From contig JAIOSY010000212.1 in the NCBI GenBank assembly GCA_021107375.1, forward strand, positions 1 through 6,185: a stretch of 6,185 nucleotides of DNA, given 5' to 3'. The stretch comes from Sulfurimonas sp. (lineage in GTDB: Bacteria; Campylobacterota; Campylobacteria; Campylobacterales; Sulfurimonadaceae). Position 1 is the stretch's first letter. The number at the start of each line of letters is the position of its first letter. The position numbers were made by a program, and so were the translations under genes. Of this stretch, positions 1 through 5,677 are shown piece after piece. A model generated the notes under the pieces. That model did not search any database, was not told where the DNA came from, and worked only from the letters and a program-made list of their open reading frames with translations.

Positions 1-1
1 G

Positions 2-139
2 ATACTTTTTGAGTTAAAAAAACATCTTGCTTCTTATATGATTCCAAGTAGAGTTATTTATAAAAAGTCACTTCCACTTGTTCAAAGTGACAAAAATCAG
101 ATAAATAAAGATGTGTTGAAGAGAGAGTTGGAAGTTTAG
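2..139 (+). CDS. AMP-forming adenylate ligase / adenylation-domain protein, C-terminal fragment
   Basis: Only the last 45 codons are in the window; the gene enters from the left edge and stops with TAG at 137-139. The translation begins ILFELKKHLASYMIPSR and continues through SLPLVQSDK to the end. This is the C-terminal subdomain of the ANL superfamily (acyl-CoA ligases, amino-acid adenylating enzymes, DltA-like ligases), where L-K-x-x-L-x-x-Y-M-I-P is followed by P-L-x-x-x-G-K, the A10 motif with the lysine needed for adenylation. Here that lysine is kept (fragment residue 31), but the usual preceding glycine is Asp and the following segment looks about two residues longer than usual. These enzymes activate a carboxylic acid with ATP as an acyl-adenylate. 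The substrate cannot be read from this tail. The gene converges on the minus-strand comEA-like gene, with an insertion sequence between them. Family call is fairly firm; function is open. Confidence 0.75.
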   Translation: MLFELKKHLASYMIPSRVIYKKSLPLVQSDKNQINKDVLKRELEV

Positions 140-160
140 TGATACAACGGCTGTCTTGAG

Positions 161-173
161 AAATAGTTTTGCC
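161..173. repeat. Left arm of an inverted repeat flanking the insertion sequence
   Basis: aaatagttttgcc here is complementary to ggctaaactattt at 1536-1548 at 12 of 13 positions (the mismatch is at 170). It lies outside the 28-bp terminal repeat of the insertion sequence. It may be one half of a palindrome (possibly a weak terminator between convergent genes) that the element split, or an outer extension of the element's own ends. Confidence 0.6.
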
Positions 174-183
174 CGCTAGGGTA

Positions 184-211
184 GAGAGTGTAAAAATAAC
201 TGTGTAAACCC
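184..211 (+). repeat. IS left terminal inverted repeat (IRL)
   Basis: The 28 bases starting gagagtgtaaa and ending taactgtgtaaaccc are the reverse complement of 1503-1530 apart from two central bases (aa versus tc). Terminal repeats of this kind are the transposase binding sites. Confidence 0.85.
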
Positions 212-228
212 TAACAATTAGATTTATT

Positions 229-237
229 TGATATAGT
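229..237 (+). promoter_or_regulatory. Candidate extended -10 promoter for the transposase
   Basis: TGATATAGT fits the extended -10 form TG-n-TATAAT with one deviation and lies about 30 bases before the transposase start. No good -35 hexamer is seen at 16-18 bp. A ribosome binding site (aagga, 257-261) follows, 7 bases before ATG. Confidence 0.4.
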
Positions 238-268
238 AATCAAGTAAATTATTGATAAGGATTTACAT

Positions 269-1486
269 ATGAGTTTAATCAACCACGAAGAGTTAAAAAA
301 ACAATTAGCATCAGGAGAGATAACTTCTCTTGATGATATTACAAATGAGTTTAAAAATATACTCAAAGAAGTAATACAGACCGCATCACAAGAAGAACTA
401 ACTTCCCATTTAGGCTATGACAAGCACAAAGAATCTGACACTCCAAACTATCGTAACGGCTACAACGAAAAAACTATAAAATCAAAGTATGGTCAGTTTG
501 ATGTCTCTATCCCAAGAGATAGGGATTCAAGCTTTGAACCACAACTGGTAAAAAAGAGAGAAGTACTTTTAGATGGGAGCGAAGACCTAATCCTTTCACT
601 CTATACTAAAGGTATGAGTGTAAGAGATATACAGCTGCATCTTGATGACTTATATGGTTATGAACTATCAACTCAAACAATCTCAAATATCACAGAAAAA
701 GTAATTGAAAAAGCTAATGAGTGGCAGAGCCGTCCACTTGATAAAATTTATCCAATTATTTTTATGGATGCGACAGTATTAAAAATTAGAGTTGATAGAG
801 TAGTTAAAAATATAGCATGCTATATAATGCTAGGTATTACACTTGAAGGGAAAAAAGAAATCATTGGTATTTGGATTGGAGAAAATGAAACCAGTAAGTA
901 CTGGCTCACAGTTCTAAACGATATTCAAAAGCGAGGAGTTCAAGATGTCCTTATCTTTGCAATAGATGGTCTTAATGGCTTCAATGAAGCTATTAAAGCA
1001 GTTTATCCTAAAGCTGAGATTCAAAGATGTATAGTTCATCAAATAAGAAGCTCACTAAAATTTGTATCTTGGAAAGATAGAAAGGCAGTTGCTAAAGATC
1101 TTAAATCTGTATACTCAGCTCACAATGAAGAAGATGCTCAACTAGCACTTACTGACTTTAATGATATATGGGGTAAAAAGTATCCTAATATTACTGTTTC
1201 TTGGACAAATAACTGGGTTGAACTATCAACTTTCTTCAAATATCCAGATTCAGTTAGAAAACTAATTTATACAACAAATCCAATAGAATCTCTAAATGCA
1301 ACTATAAAAAGAAAGACTAAATCTAAGGGTTCTTTTCCTACGGAAGCATCTGCATTTAAAGTTATGTATCTTGCTACACAGGAGCAACAAGAAAAGTGGA
1401 ATGCGAACAGTATTAGAAGTTGGTATGAGATTTTTCCTCAACTTAGTATATTTTTCAGTGAAATTATGTCAAAATATACTAAGTGA
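269..1486 (+). CDS. IS256-family transposase (Transposase_mut, DDE type)
   Basis: A full-length 405-residue transposase, in the usual range for IS256/Mutator-type enzymes, that catalyses movement of the surrounding element. The N-terminal third holds the DNA-binding region, including the typical SHLGYDKHK and YRNGY stretch (46-65). The catalytic core shows the family signatures: first Asp in FMDATVLKIRV (D167), second Asp in AIDGLNGF (D233), the C-x2-H motif in CIVHQIR (C254, H257), and the catalytic Glu in TTNPIESLN (E340) followed by basic residues. No frameshift or stop interrupts it, so it may be active. ATG at 269 is supported by aagga 7 bases upstream and agrees with the normal family N-terminus. 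It is the only gene in the element and is transcribed in the same direction as the upstream ligase gene. Confidence 0.95.
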   Translation: MSLINHEELKKQLASGEITSLDDITNEFKNILKEVIQTASQEELTSHLGYDKHKESDTPNYRNGYNEKTIKSKYGQFDVSIPRDRDSSFEPQLVKKREVLLDGSEDLILSLYTKGMSVRDIQLHLDDLYGYELSTQTISNITEKVIEKANEWQSRPLDKIYPIIFMDATVLKIRVDRVVKNIACYIMLGITLEGKKEIIGIWIGENETSKYWLTVLNDIQKRGVQDVLIFAIDGLNGFNEAIKAVYPKAEIQRCIVHQIRSSLKFVSWKDRKAVAKDLKSVYSAHNEEDAQLALTDFNDIWGKKYPNITVSWTNNWVELSTFFKYPDSVRKLIYTTNPIESLNATIKRKTKSKGSFPTEASAFKVMYLATQEQQEKWNANSIRSWYEIFPQLSIFFSEIMSKYTK

Positions 1487-1502
1487 TTTAAGAATAAAAG
1501 GT

Positions 1503-1530
1503 GGGTTTACACAGTTAGATTTACACTCTC
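1503..1530 (-). repeat. IS right terminal inverted repeat (IRR)
   Basis: The sequence starts gggtttacacagtta and ends ttacactctc, the mirror image of 184-211 with two mismatches. It begins 16 bases after the transposase stop codon. Confidence 0.85.
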
Positions 1531-1535
1531 GCCTA

Positions 1536-1548
1536 GGCTAAACTATTT
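1536..1548. repeat. Right arm of the inverted repeat flanking the insertion sequence
   Basis: ggctaaactattt pairs with 161-173 across the element. It directly overlaps a perfect 8-bp palindrome, gcctaggc, at 1531-1538 that abuts the element's right end. The arm lies 8 bases beyond the stop codon of the minus-strand comEA-like gene, where a terminator would be expected, though no clear T-run follows on either strand. Confidence 0.55.
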
Positions 1549-1556
1549 AACTACAA

Positions 1557-1805
1557 CTACTTTTTACAAGCACCAGCAGTTAAATTATCTCTATTTTTTT
1601 CAACTGTTTTTTTACCAATGCCTTTAACTTTAGCAAGTTCATCAATACTTTTAAAGCAATTAGCATCTCTATACTCAATAATAGCATCAGCTTTCTTGGC
1701 ACCAATCCCAGATAAACCAACTAACTCCTTTTTTCCAGCTGTATTAATATCAACTGCACCAAACATTAAAGTAACCCCGAGTAAAATCATAGTTAAAATT
1801 TTCAT
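1557..1805 (-). CDS. ComEA-like secreted helix-hairpin-helix DNA-binding protein
   Basis: An 82-residue protein with a Sec-type signal peptide (residues 1 to about 17, hydrophobic core ILTMILLGVTLMFGA), so the mature protein should be periplasmic. The rest is a ComEA-type tandem helix-hairpin-helix domain: INTAGKKEL (20-28), first hairpin LSGIGAKKA (31-39), second hairpin VKGIGKKTV (60-68). Such proteins bind double-stranded DNA without sequence preference and help pull incoming DNA across the outer membrane during natural transformation. Size and layout resemble Campylobacter jejuni Cj0011c, required for efficient transformation; that comparison is from memory. Two cysteines remain after signal removal (C50, C80) and could form a disulfide. 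The ATG has a strong site, aaggag (1811-1816), 5 bases away. A TAAAAT at 1834-1839 could be its -10, but no -35 is evident; it may also be read through from the Uma2 gene 49 bases upstream. Confidence 0.88.
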   Translation of the reverse strand: MKILTMILLGVTLMFGAVDINTAGKKELVGLSGIGAKKADAIIEYRDANCFKSIDELAKVKGIGKKTVEKNRDNLTAGACKK

Positions 1806-1854
1806 TTCAACTCCTTATTTTTAAGTTACGAGTATTTTACAACAAAATGCCATA

Positions 1855-2400
1855 TTATTTACGAAATCTTTTAAAAACTTTATCAAAATCTACACTAACA
1901 CCACATAAAGTATCTTCAAAATCATAACTCTCTTTTGAAAAATCACCCTGCTTATCAAACTTTCCATCTATAAGTTTATAGATTTTTGCTCTTAAATCAT
2001 CAGGATAAACTAAAATATAATATTTTACTTTTTCCTCTTCATATTTATCAAATTTATAGTTTTCATCATTTTTTGCTGTAGATTTTGAGATTATTTCTAC
2101 AACTATCTCTGGAGATTTTGTCATATATTTATCATGTGTTTCATCACATATAAGTGCTATATCTGGACGAAAAATTGTGTCATCATTTAGTTTATAATCA
2201 GCTTCACCCAGAACAAGACATCTTTCACAATTTAATATCTCATCATCAAGTTGCGATATTAATTTAGTGGCTATCGCCTGATGAGTAATCATAGGGGCTG
2301 GTGCCATTGCAACTGGAAATCCTTCAAATAACTCCCAGTTCCCCTCCCACATCATGTAATCATCATATGTATAATGTTTCAAATAATCTATCGCACCCAT
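1855..2400 (-). CDS. Uma2-family (DUF820) putative restriction-endonuclease-like protein
   Basis: A 181-residue protein of the Uma2 family, which has a PD-(D/E)XK nuclease-like fold and is best known from large copy numbers in cyanobacteria. Signatures in order: YTYDDYMMWEGNWELFEGFPV (10-30), the family's N-terminal Y-x-x-W-E-G-x-W-E-L-x-x-G block; APAPMITHQ (33-41); GEADYKLNDDTIFRPDIALICD (65-86), where D80 in R-P-D-I is the likely active-site Asp; and EIVVEIISKST (98-108), where E102 is the likely second acidic residue. The biological role of the family is not established. The frame is open back to a TTG at 2421, but that codon has no ribosome site. The ATG at 2400 has agaggag (2406-2412) 5 bases away and gives the usual family N-terminus. 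A promoter lies just upstream, so it probably starts a new transcript, possibly including the comEA-like gene. Confidence 0.85.
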   Translation of the reverse strand: MGAIDYLKHYTYDDYMMWEGNWELFEGFPVAMAPAPMITHQAIATKLISQLDDEILNCERCLVLGEADYKLNDDTIFRPDIALICDETHDKYMTKSPEIVVEIISKSTAKNDENYKFDKYEEEKVKYYILVYPDDLRAKIYKLIDGKFDKQGDFSKESYDFEDTLCGVSVDFDKVFKRFRK

Positions 2401-2405
2401 AAGAA

Positions 2406-2412
2406 CTCCTCT
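2406..2412 (-). promoter_or_regulatory. Strong ribosome binding site that fixes the Uma2 gene start
   Basis: On the minus strand this reads agaggag, 5 bases before ATG (2398-2400). The upstream in-frame TTG (2419-2421) has nothing comparable and would place this site inside the coding sequence, so the ATG is preferred. Confidence 0.75.
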
Positions 2413-2421
2413 ATTTGACAA

Positions 2422-2430
2422 ATTATACCA
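2422..2430 (-). promoter_or_regulatory. Extended -10 promoter for the Uma2 gene
   Basis: On the minus strand this reads TGGTATAAT, an exact extended -10 (TG-n-TATAAT). A TTGAAT at 2447-2452 could act as a -35, but its 19-bp spacing is loose. Transcription would begin near 2415 and give a leader of about 15 bases carrying the ribosome site. The promoter fills most of the 43-base gap after the dehydratase gene, where no terminator hairpin is visible. Confidence 0.6.
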
Positions 2431-2443
2431 TAAGTAAAATATC

Positions 2444-4174
2444 CTAATTCAACTGATGATTAAACTCAGGAACTATCTCTTTTAGCTTTTCAAGCCTATC
2501 TCCACATGCCAAGAGTTCTGTTATGTCAGCATTTAATTTATCTATATCATAAAAAGTTGGAGTGGCTACTGTAATCGACTCATAATCTGTTTTAGCGTCA
2601 CTATCATTTATAAGTAATTCTTCATAAAGCTTTTCACCAGGGCGAAGTCCAGTAAACTCAATATCAATATTATCTTTACCACTTAATTCTATCATCTTTT
2701 TAGCAAGATCAACAATTTTAATTGGTTCACCCATATCTAGTATAAAAATCTCTCCACCAGTTCCAATGGCTCCTGCTTGAAGGACAAGTTCACATGCCTC
2801 AGGAATCAACATAAAGTACCTTGTAATATCTGGATGAGTAACTGTAATATTTTGATTATTTTCAATTTGTGATTTAAACTTAGGAATCACACTTCCACTA
2901 CTACCAAGAACATTTCCAAATCTAACAGCTACTATATCAGTACCATTACCATTTGAATTCTGGGCATAGAGTTCACAGATTCGCTTTGTTGTTCCCATAA
3001 CATTTGTTGGACGAACTGCTTTATCTGTAGATATCATTATAAATTTTTCAACATTATATTTTATAGCAGTATCTATAATATTTTTAGTTCCAATTACATT
3101 ATTTAAAATACCTTCATAAATATTTGCTTCAACAAGAGGAACATGTTTATAAGCAGCAGCATGAACTACTATATCTGGCATGTGGATTTTAAAAGTATTA
3201 TCAATATCTTCTAAATTTATAACACTTTGCATAACTGGAACAACTTCAATCTCTTTTAACTCTTCAACAACAGAGTATAAATTAAATTCACTATGATCTA
3301 AAAGTATAAGTTTTTTGGCCCCAAACCTTTCACATTGCCTACATATTTCACTACCAATACTTCCACCTGCACCAGTTATTAATATAGTCTTGTCTTTTAT
3401 AAAAGTAACAATCTTGCTTTTATCTAAATCCTTAGGGTATCGTGCTAATAAATCCTCCACAGAAATATTTTTCAACTGCTTTGTAAAATCTTTATTTTCC
3501 AAAATCTCATCTAATGATGGTAAAATTTGTATAGAGTGAAAGTACATAGACAATCGTTCATATATATCTCGAACCCTTTCTTGCGAAGCTGATGGCATTG
3601 CAATAACAAGTAAATCAAATTTAGCTTTTCCTATCTTATCTTTTAATTTTTCTTTTGAAAGAACTCTGATTGCATCTATTGAACGGTTTTGAATTATTTT
3701 ATCATCATCAACAAAATATTTTACTCTGTATGCTGTATTTGAAAATTCTGATTCAAGTTTTATACCAGCTTTTCCTGCACCATAAATAACTACTGATTTA
3801 GTTTTAGAAACAGTGCTTCTATTAATAATATAATGGTAAAAATACATAGTAAAATTCAAAACAAACAAATAGAAAAAAAGTTCAGATATTAAAAATGAAA
3901 ATCTAACCTCACCGTAAAATATAGGAAGATAAACCAAAAATGCAATAATATAAACTATACTTTTCATAAGAAATGTTTTTTGAGAAGCTTTAGACCAAGA
4001 GAGAGAATAGTCCTTAAAAATAAAAGCTGATGCAATCATACGAATAACAACAACGCTAATTACCATATTTATATCAAATGATAAATGAAATATAAAAAAT
4101 GTCCACCAGAAAGTAGTAAATGTAAGTATGATAATTACTAAAAAATTTAATATTCGTTTATCTAAATAAAACAT
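2444..4174 (-). CDS. wbpM: Membrane-bound UDP-GlcNAc 4,6-dehydratase (WbpM/PglF/CapD family)
   Basis: A 576-residue inner-membrane sugar-nucleotide dehydratase, close in size to Campylobacter PglF. The family converts UDP-GlcNAc into UDP-2-acetamido-2,6-dideoxy-xylo-hexos-4-ulose. About four membrane helices fill residues 8-115. A CoA-binding-like Rossmann domain follows (VVIYGAGKAG, 128-137), then the catalytic extended-SDR domain: NAD-binding TGAGGSIGSE (267-276), AAAYKHVPLVE (339-349), ISTDKAVRPTNVMGTTK (381-397) and TGLRPGEKLYEELL near 518-531. The usual SDR tyrosine is replaced by Met (M393-x3-K397), which is normal in this subfamily, so the enzyme looks active. Its ATG overlaps the stop of the upstream transferase gene by one base (TAATG), with gaggg (4182-4186) as ribosome site. 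With the transferase and the WbpV-like reductase upstream, a role in O-antigen-type polysaccharide is more likely than protein N-glycosylation. The symbol follows family and gene order; pglF or capD could equally be used. Confidence 0.9.
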   Translation of the reverse strand: MFYLDKRILNFLVIIILTFTTFWWTFFIFHLSFDINMVISVVVIRMIASAFIFKDYSLSWSKASQKTFLMKSIVYIIAFLVYLPIFYGEVRFSFLISELFFYLFVLNFTMYFYHYIINRSTVSKTKSVVIYGAGKAGIKLESEFSNTAYRVKYFVDDDKIIQNRSIDAIRVLSKEKLKDKIGKAKFDLLVIAMPSASQERVRDIYERLSMYFHSIQILPSLDEILENKDFTKQLKNISVEDLLARYPKDLDKSKIVTFIKDKTILITGAGGSIGSEICRQCERFGAKKLILLDHSEFNLYSVVEELKEIEVVPVMQSVINLEDIDNTFKIHMPDIVVHAAAYKHVPLVEANIYEGILNNVIGTKNIIDTAIKYNVEKFIMISTDKAVRPTNVMGTTKRICELYAQNSNGNGTDIVAVRFGNVLGSSGSVIPKFKSQIENNQNITVTHPDITRYFMLIPEACELVLQAGAIGTGGEIFILDMGEPIKIVDLAKKMIELSGKDNIDIEFTGLRPGEKLYEELLINDSDAKTDYESITVATPTFYDIDKLNADITELLACGDRLEKLKEIVPEFNHQLN

Positions 4175-5136
4175 TAAAAAGCCCTCTTTTTATCTATTAA
4201 CTTTATTATAATATAAAACATCATTAACGATACAATAAATACAATAAAAATATTTGCAATAAAATAAATAAGCCCAAACAATCCAATATTGATTAAAATA
4301 GAAAACTTAACTACTTTATCATGACTCCAACCACTTTGAGTTAATCTTTGATATAAATGTTTTTTATGTGCTTGACTTAGTTTTTCTTTATTTTTATATC
4401 TTTTAAAAAGTGTATATGTTGCATCAAACCAAAACACTCCAAAAAGTATTATCCAAATCCAAAAATTCGATGGCTCTTGGTTAGCATAGTAGATTGTAAA
4501 TACTGCTACATTATAACCAAGTAAAGTACTTCCAACATCTCCCATAAAAATTTTAGCTTTATGCCAATTCCAAATCAAAAAACCAAATACAGAAACAACT
4601 AAAATTAAAAAATGACCTCCACCAAAAAGTAAAAATCCAGCAACTCCTAAAAAAACGGCTTCACTTCCAGCATATCCATCTATACCATCTAAAAAATTAT
4701 AAAGATTTATAAACCAGATTATCATAAAAAAAGCAAAAATATTTGTAAAAATTTGATTTGATATAGAAAATAAACCAAAATCAAAACTCTCAAATCCACC
4801 TAAAAAATATAATCCTAAAAAAGCAACTAAGCCCTGAACTAAAAGCCGCAGCTTTGCACTCAGTTCAAACAAATCATCAAAATAAGAAACCACAGAGATA
4901 ATAACTCCAACCATAAGAGCAAAATACAAAGAACTCTCAATATCATTTATATAAAATAGATATGACAATCCAACAAACCAAGTAATAGCAATCGCAATCC
5001 CACCACCATGTGGTATTGGAGTAGTATGCGAACTTCTATCGGTTACCTCAGCTACTAATGATTTTTTTATTGCGTAGTTTTTTATGAGGTATGTAAGTGA
5101 AAATGATGAAAAAAACAATACTACTAAATAAATCAT
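4174..5136 (-). CDS. wbpL: Polyprenyl-phosphate sugar-1-phosphate transferase (WecA/WbpL family, GT4)
   Basis: A 320-residue polytopic membrane protein with roughly ten hydrophobic segments, from the MraY/WecA/WbpL superfamily. These enzymes move an N-acetylamino-sugar phosphate from its UDP form to undecaprenyl phosphate on the cytoplasmic face, the first committed step of O-antigen or capsule assembly. Signatures: RSSHTTPIPHGGG (34-46), the metal-binding pair FDD (D87, D88), NLYNFLDGIDGYAG (144-157), IFMGDVGS (196-203), FDATYTLFKR (237-246) and H-K-K-H-x-Y-Q-R (257-264). The H-x-x-H-x-Y-Q-R loop and F-D-A-T-x-T-L are typical of the WbpL branch, which takes 6-deoxy sugars such as Fuc2NAc or QuiNAc, while WecA prefers GlcNAc. 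Its ATG overlaps the relE stop by one base (TAATG) and has only a weak ribosome site, so translation is probably coupled to relE. The exact sugar is inferred from the neighbouring dehydratase and reductase. Confidence 0.9.
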   Translation of the reverse strand: MIYLVVLFFSSFSLTYLIKNYAIKKSLVAEVTDRSSHTTPIPHGGGIAIAITWFVGLSYLFYINDIESSLYFALMVGVIISVVSYFDDLFELSAKLRLLVQGLVAFLGLYFLGGFESFDFGLFSISNQIFTNIFAFFMIIWFINLYNFLDGIDGYAGSEAVFLGVAGFLLFGGGHFLILVVSVFGFLIWNWHKAKIFMGDVGSTLLGYNVAVFTIYYANQEPSNFWIWIILFGVFWFDATYTLFKRYKNKEKLSQAHKKHLYQRLTQSGWSHDKVVKFSILINIGLFGLIYFIANIFIVFIVSLMMFYIIIKLIDKKRAF

Positions 5137-5420
5137 TATATTCTATCTTTTAAATCATCATAAACTTTATTATTTTCTCTTTTACCTACAGATAATACAA
5201 GGATTACAATCTCTTTATCTTTTACTTCATATACCAATCTAAAACCTGAACTTCTTAATTTTATTTTATATATATTTGAATATCCACTTAATTTATCTTT
5301 TTGTACTTTTGGATCAACTAGTCTTTCTTGTAATTTTTTATAAAATTGTTTTTTTATAGCCGTATCCAGCTTATCCCATTTTTTTAATGCCTTTGGCATA
5401 TATTCAAGATAATAATTCAT
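5136..5420 (-). CDS. relE: RelE-family toxin, ribosome-dependent mRNA endonuclease
   Basis: A 94-residue protein nearly the same length as E. coli RelE (95), with the family pattern ALKKWDKLD (11-19), FYKKLQERL (26-34), YKIKLRSSGFRLVYEV (51-66), VGKRENNKVY (78-87). RelE toxins enter the ribosomal A site and cut mRNA, stopping translation; the antitoxin blocks this. The residues known to matter in E. coli RelE are all present at the same numbers: K52, K54, R61, R81 and Y87, so the toxin is probably active. It overlaps the antitoxin gene by 17 bases and has no visible ribosome site, as expected if it is made only by coupling to antitoxin translation. Its stop codon overlaps the start of the sugar-phosphate transferase gene by one base, an unusual partner for a toxin. 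Confidence 0.93.
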   Translation of the reverse strand: MNYYLEYMPKALKKWDKLDTAIKKQFYKKLQERLVDPKVQKDKLSGYSNIYKIKLRSSGFRLVYEVKDKEIVILVLSVGKRENNKVYDDLKDRI

Positions 5421-5661
5421 CTAATTTTACACGAACTGGCTTGTCTATATCTTTTAAAGCCTCATCAACCTCTTTTCGCAAATAATAATCATCTACAATA
5501 TCCATCATCTTTTCATAAAGTGCTGATGGTACTAAATAAGCACTTGCTACATTATGATTTAAAATCGCCACAGCCTCATCTCCTGCATCTTTGAGTAATC
5601 CAGTAGGTGATTTTTTAAGTTCTGTTATACTTGCTGTATAGTTTGCCAAGATAGGTTGCAT
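5404..5661 (-). CDS. relB: RelB-type antitoxin with Phd/YefM-like N-terminus
   Basis: An 85-residue antitoxin for the RelE toxin encoded next. Residues 1-60 have the Phd/YefM/StbD pattern: ITELKKSPTGLL (12-23), VAILNHN (31-37), AYLVPSALYEKMMD (41-54), which forms the dimeric DNA-binding domain. Residues 61-85 are charged and probably unfolded alone; the end, DKPVRVKLDELL (73-84), strongly resembles the toxin-wrapping tail of E. coli RelB (recalled as KPVRVTLDEL). ATG at 5661 has aagga (5669-5673) 7 bases upstream. The gene begins 16 bases after the epimerase stop and has its own consensus promoter with inverted repeats, so it probably represses its own transcription together with RelE. Antitoxin symbols in this family are loosely used; relB is given because the partner is a clear RelE. 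Confidence 0.9.
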   Translation of the reverse strand: MQPILANYTASITELKKSPTGLLKDAGDEAVAILNHNVASAYLVPSALYEKMMDIVDDYYLRKEVDEALKDIDKPVRVKLDELLS

Positions 5662-5677
5662 GATAAAATCCTTTTTT

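Larger units (their letters stand above)
184..1530 (+). mobile_element. IS256-family insertion sequence, complete
   Basis: This 1347-bp element is bounded by 28-bp inverted repeats (184-211 and 1503-1530) that match at 26 positions, and it holds one uninterrupted transposase gene. Size, layout and the inner GTGTAAA-type repeat ends fit the IS256 family. It lies between the convergent ligase and comEA-like genes, so it interrupts no recognisable coding sequence. The flanks do not show the 8-9 bp direct duplication expected for this family; both carry ctagg (176-180 and 1533-1537), but out of register for a duplication that abuts these ends. The outer boundaries are inferred from the repeats alone and could be off by a few bases, or by about 20 if the flanking repeats belong to the element. 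Confidence 0.85.

Noticed and set aside
161..183. Rho-independent terminator after the ligase gene
   Set aside because: The possible stem is now split by the insertion sequence, and neither strand has a proper T-run after it; kept only as an inverted repeat.
1618..1824. 68-codon plus-strand reading frame opposite the comEA-like gene
   Set aside because: It is antisense to a clear helix-hairpin-helix gene, shows no family pattern and no convincing ribosome site; a shadow frame.
2401..2421. Extension of the Uma2 protein to a TTG start, adding seven residues
   Set aside because: The TTG has no ribosome site and would overlap the promoter and the strong agaggag site that clearly serves the ATG at 2400.
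2401..2443. Terminator after the dehydratase gene
   Set aside because: No hairpin followed by a T-run is visible in this short gap; it holds a promoter and ribosome site instead.
3315..3539. 74-codon plus-strand reading frame within the dehydratase gene
   Set aside because: It lies opposite the conserved catalytic domain of the dehydratase and encodes nothing recognisable; a shadow frame.
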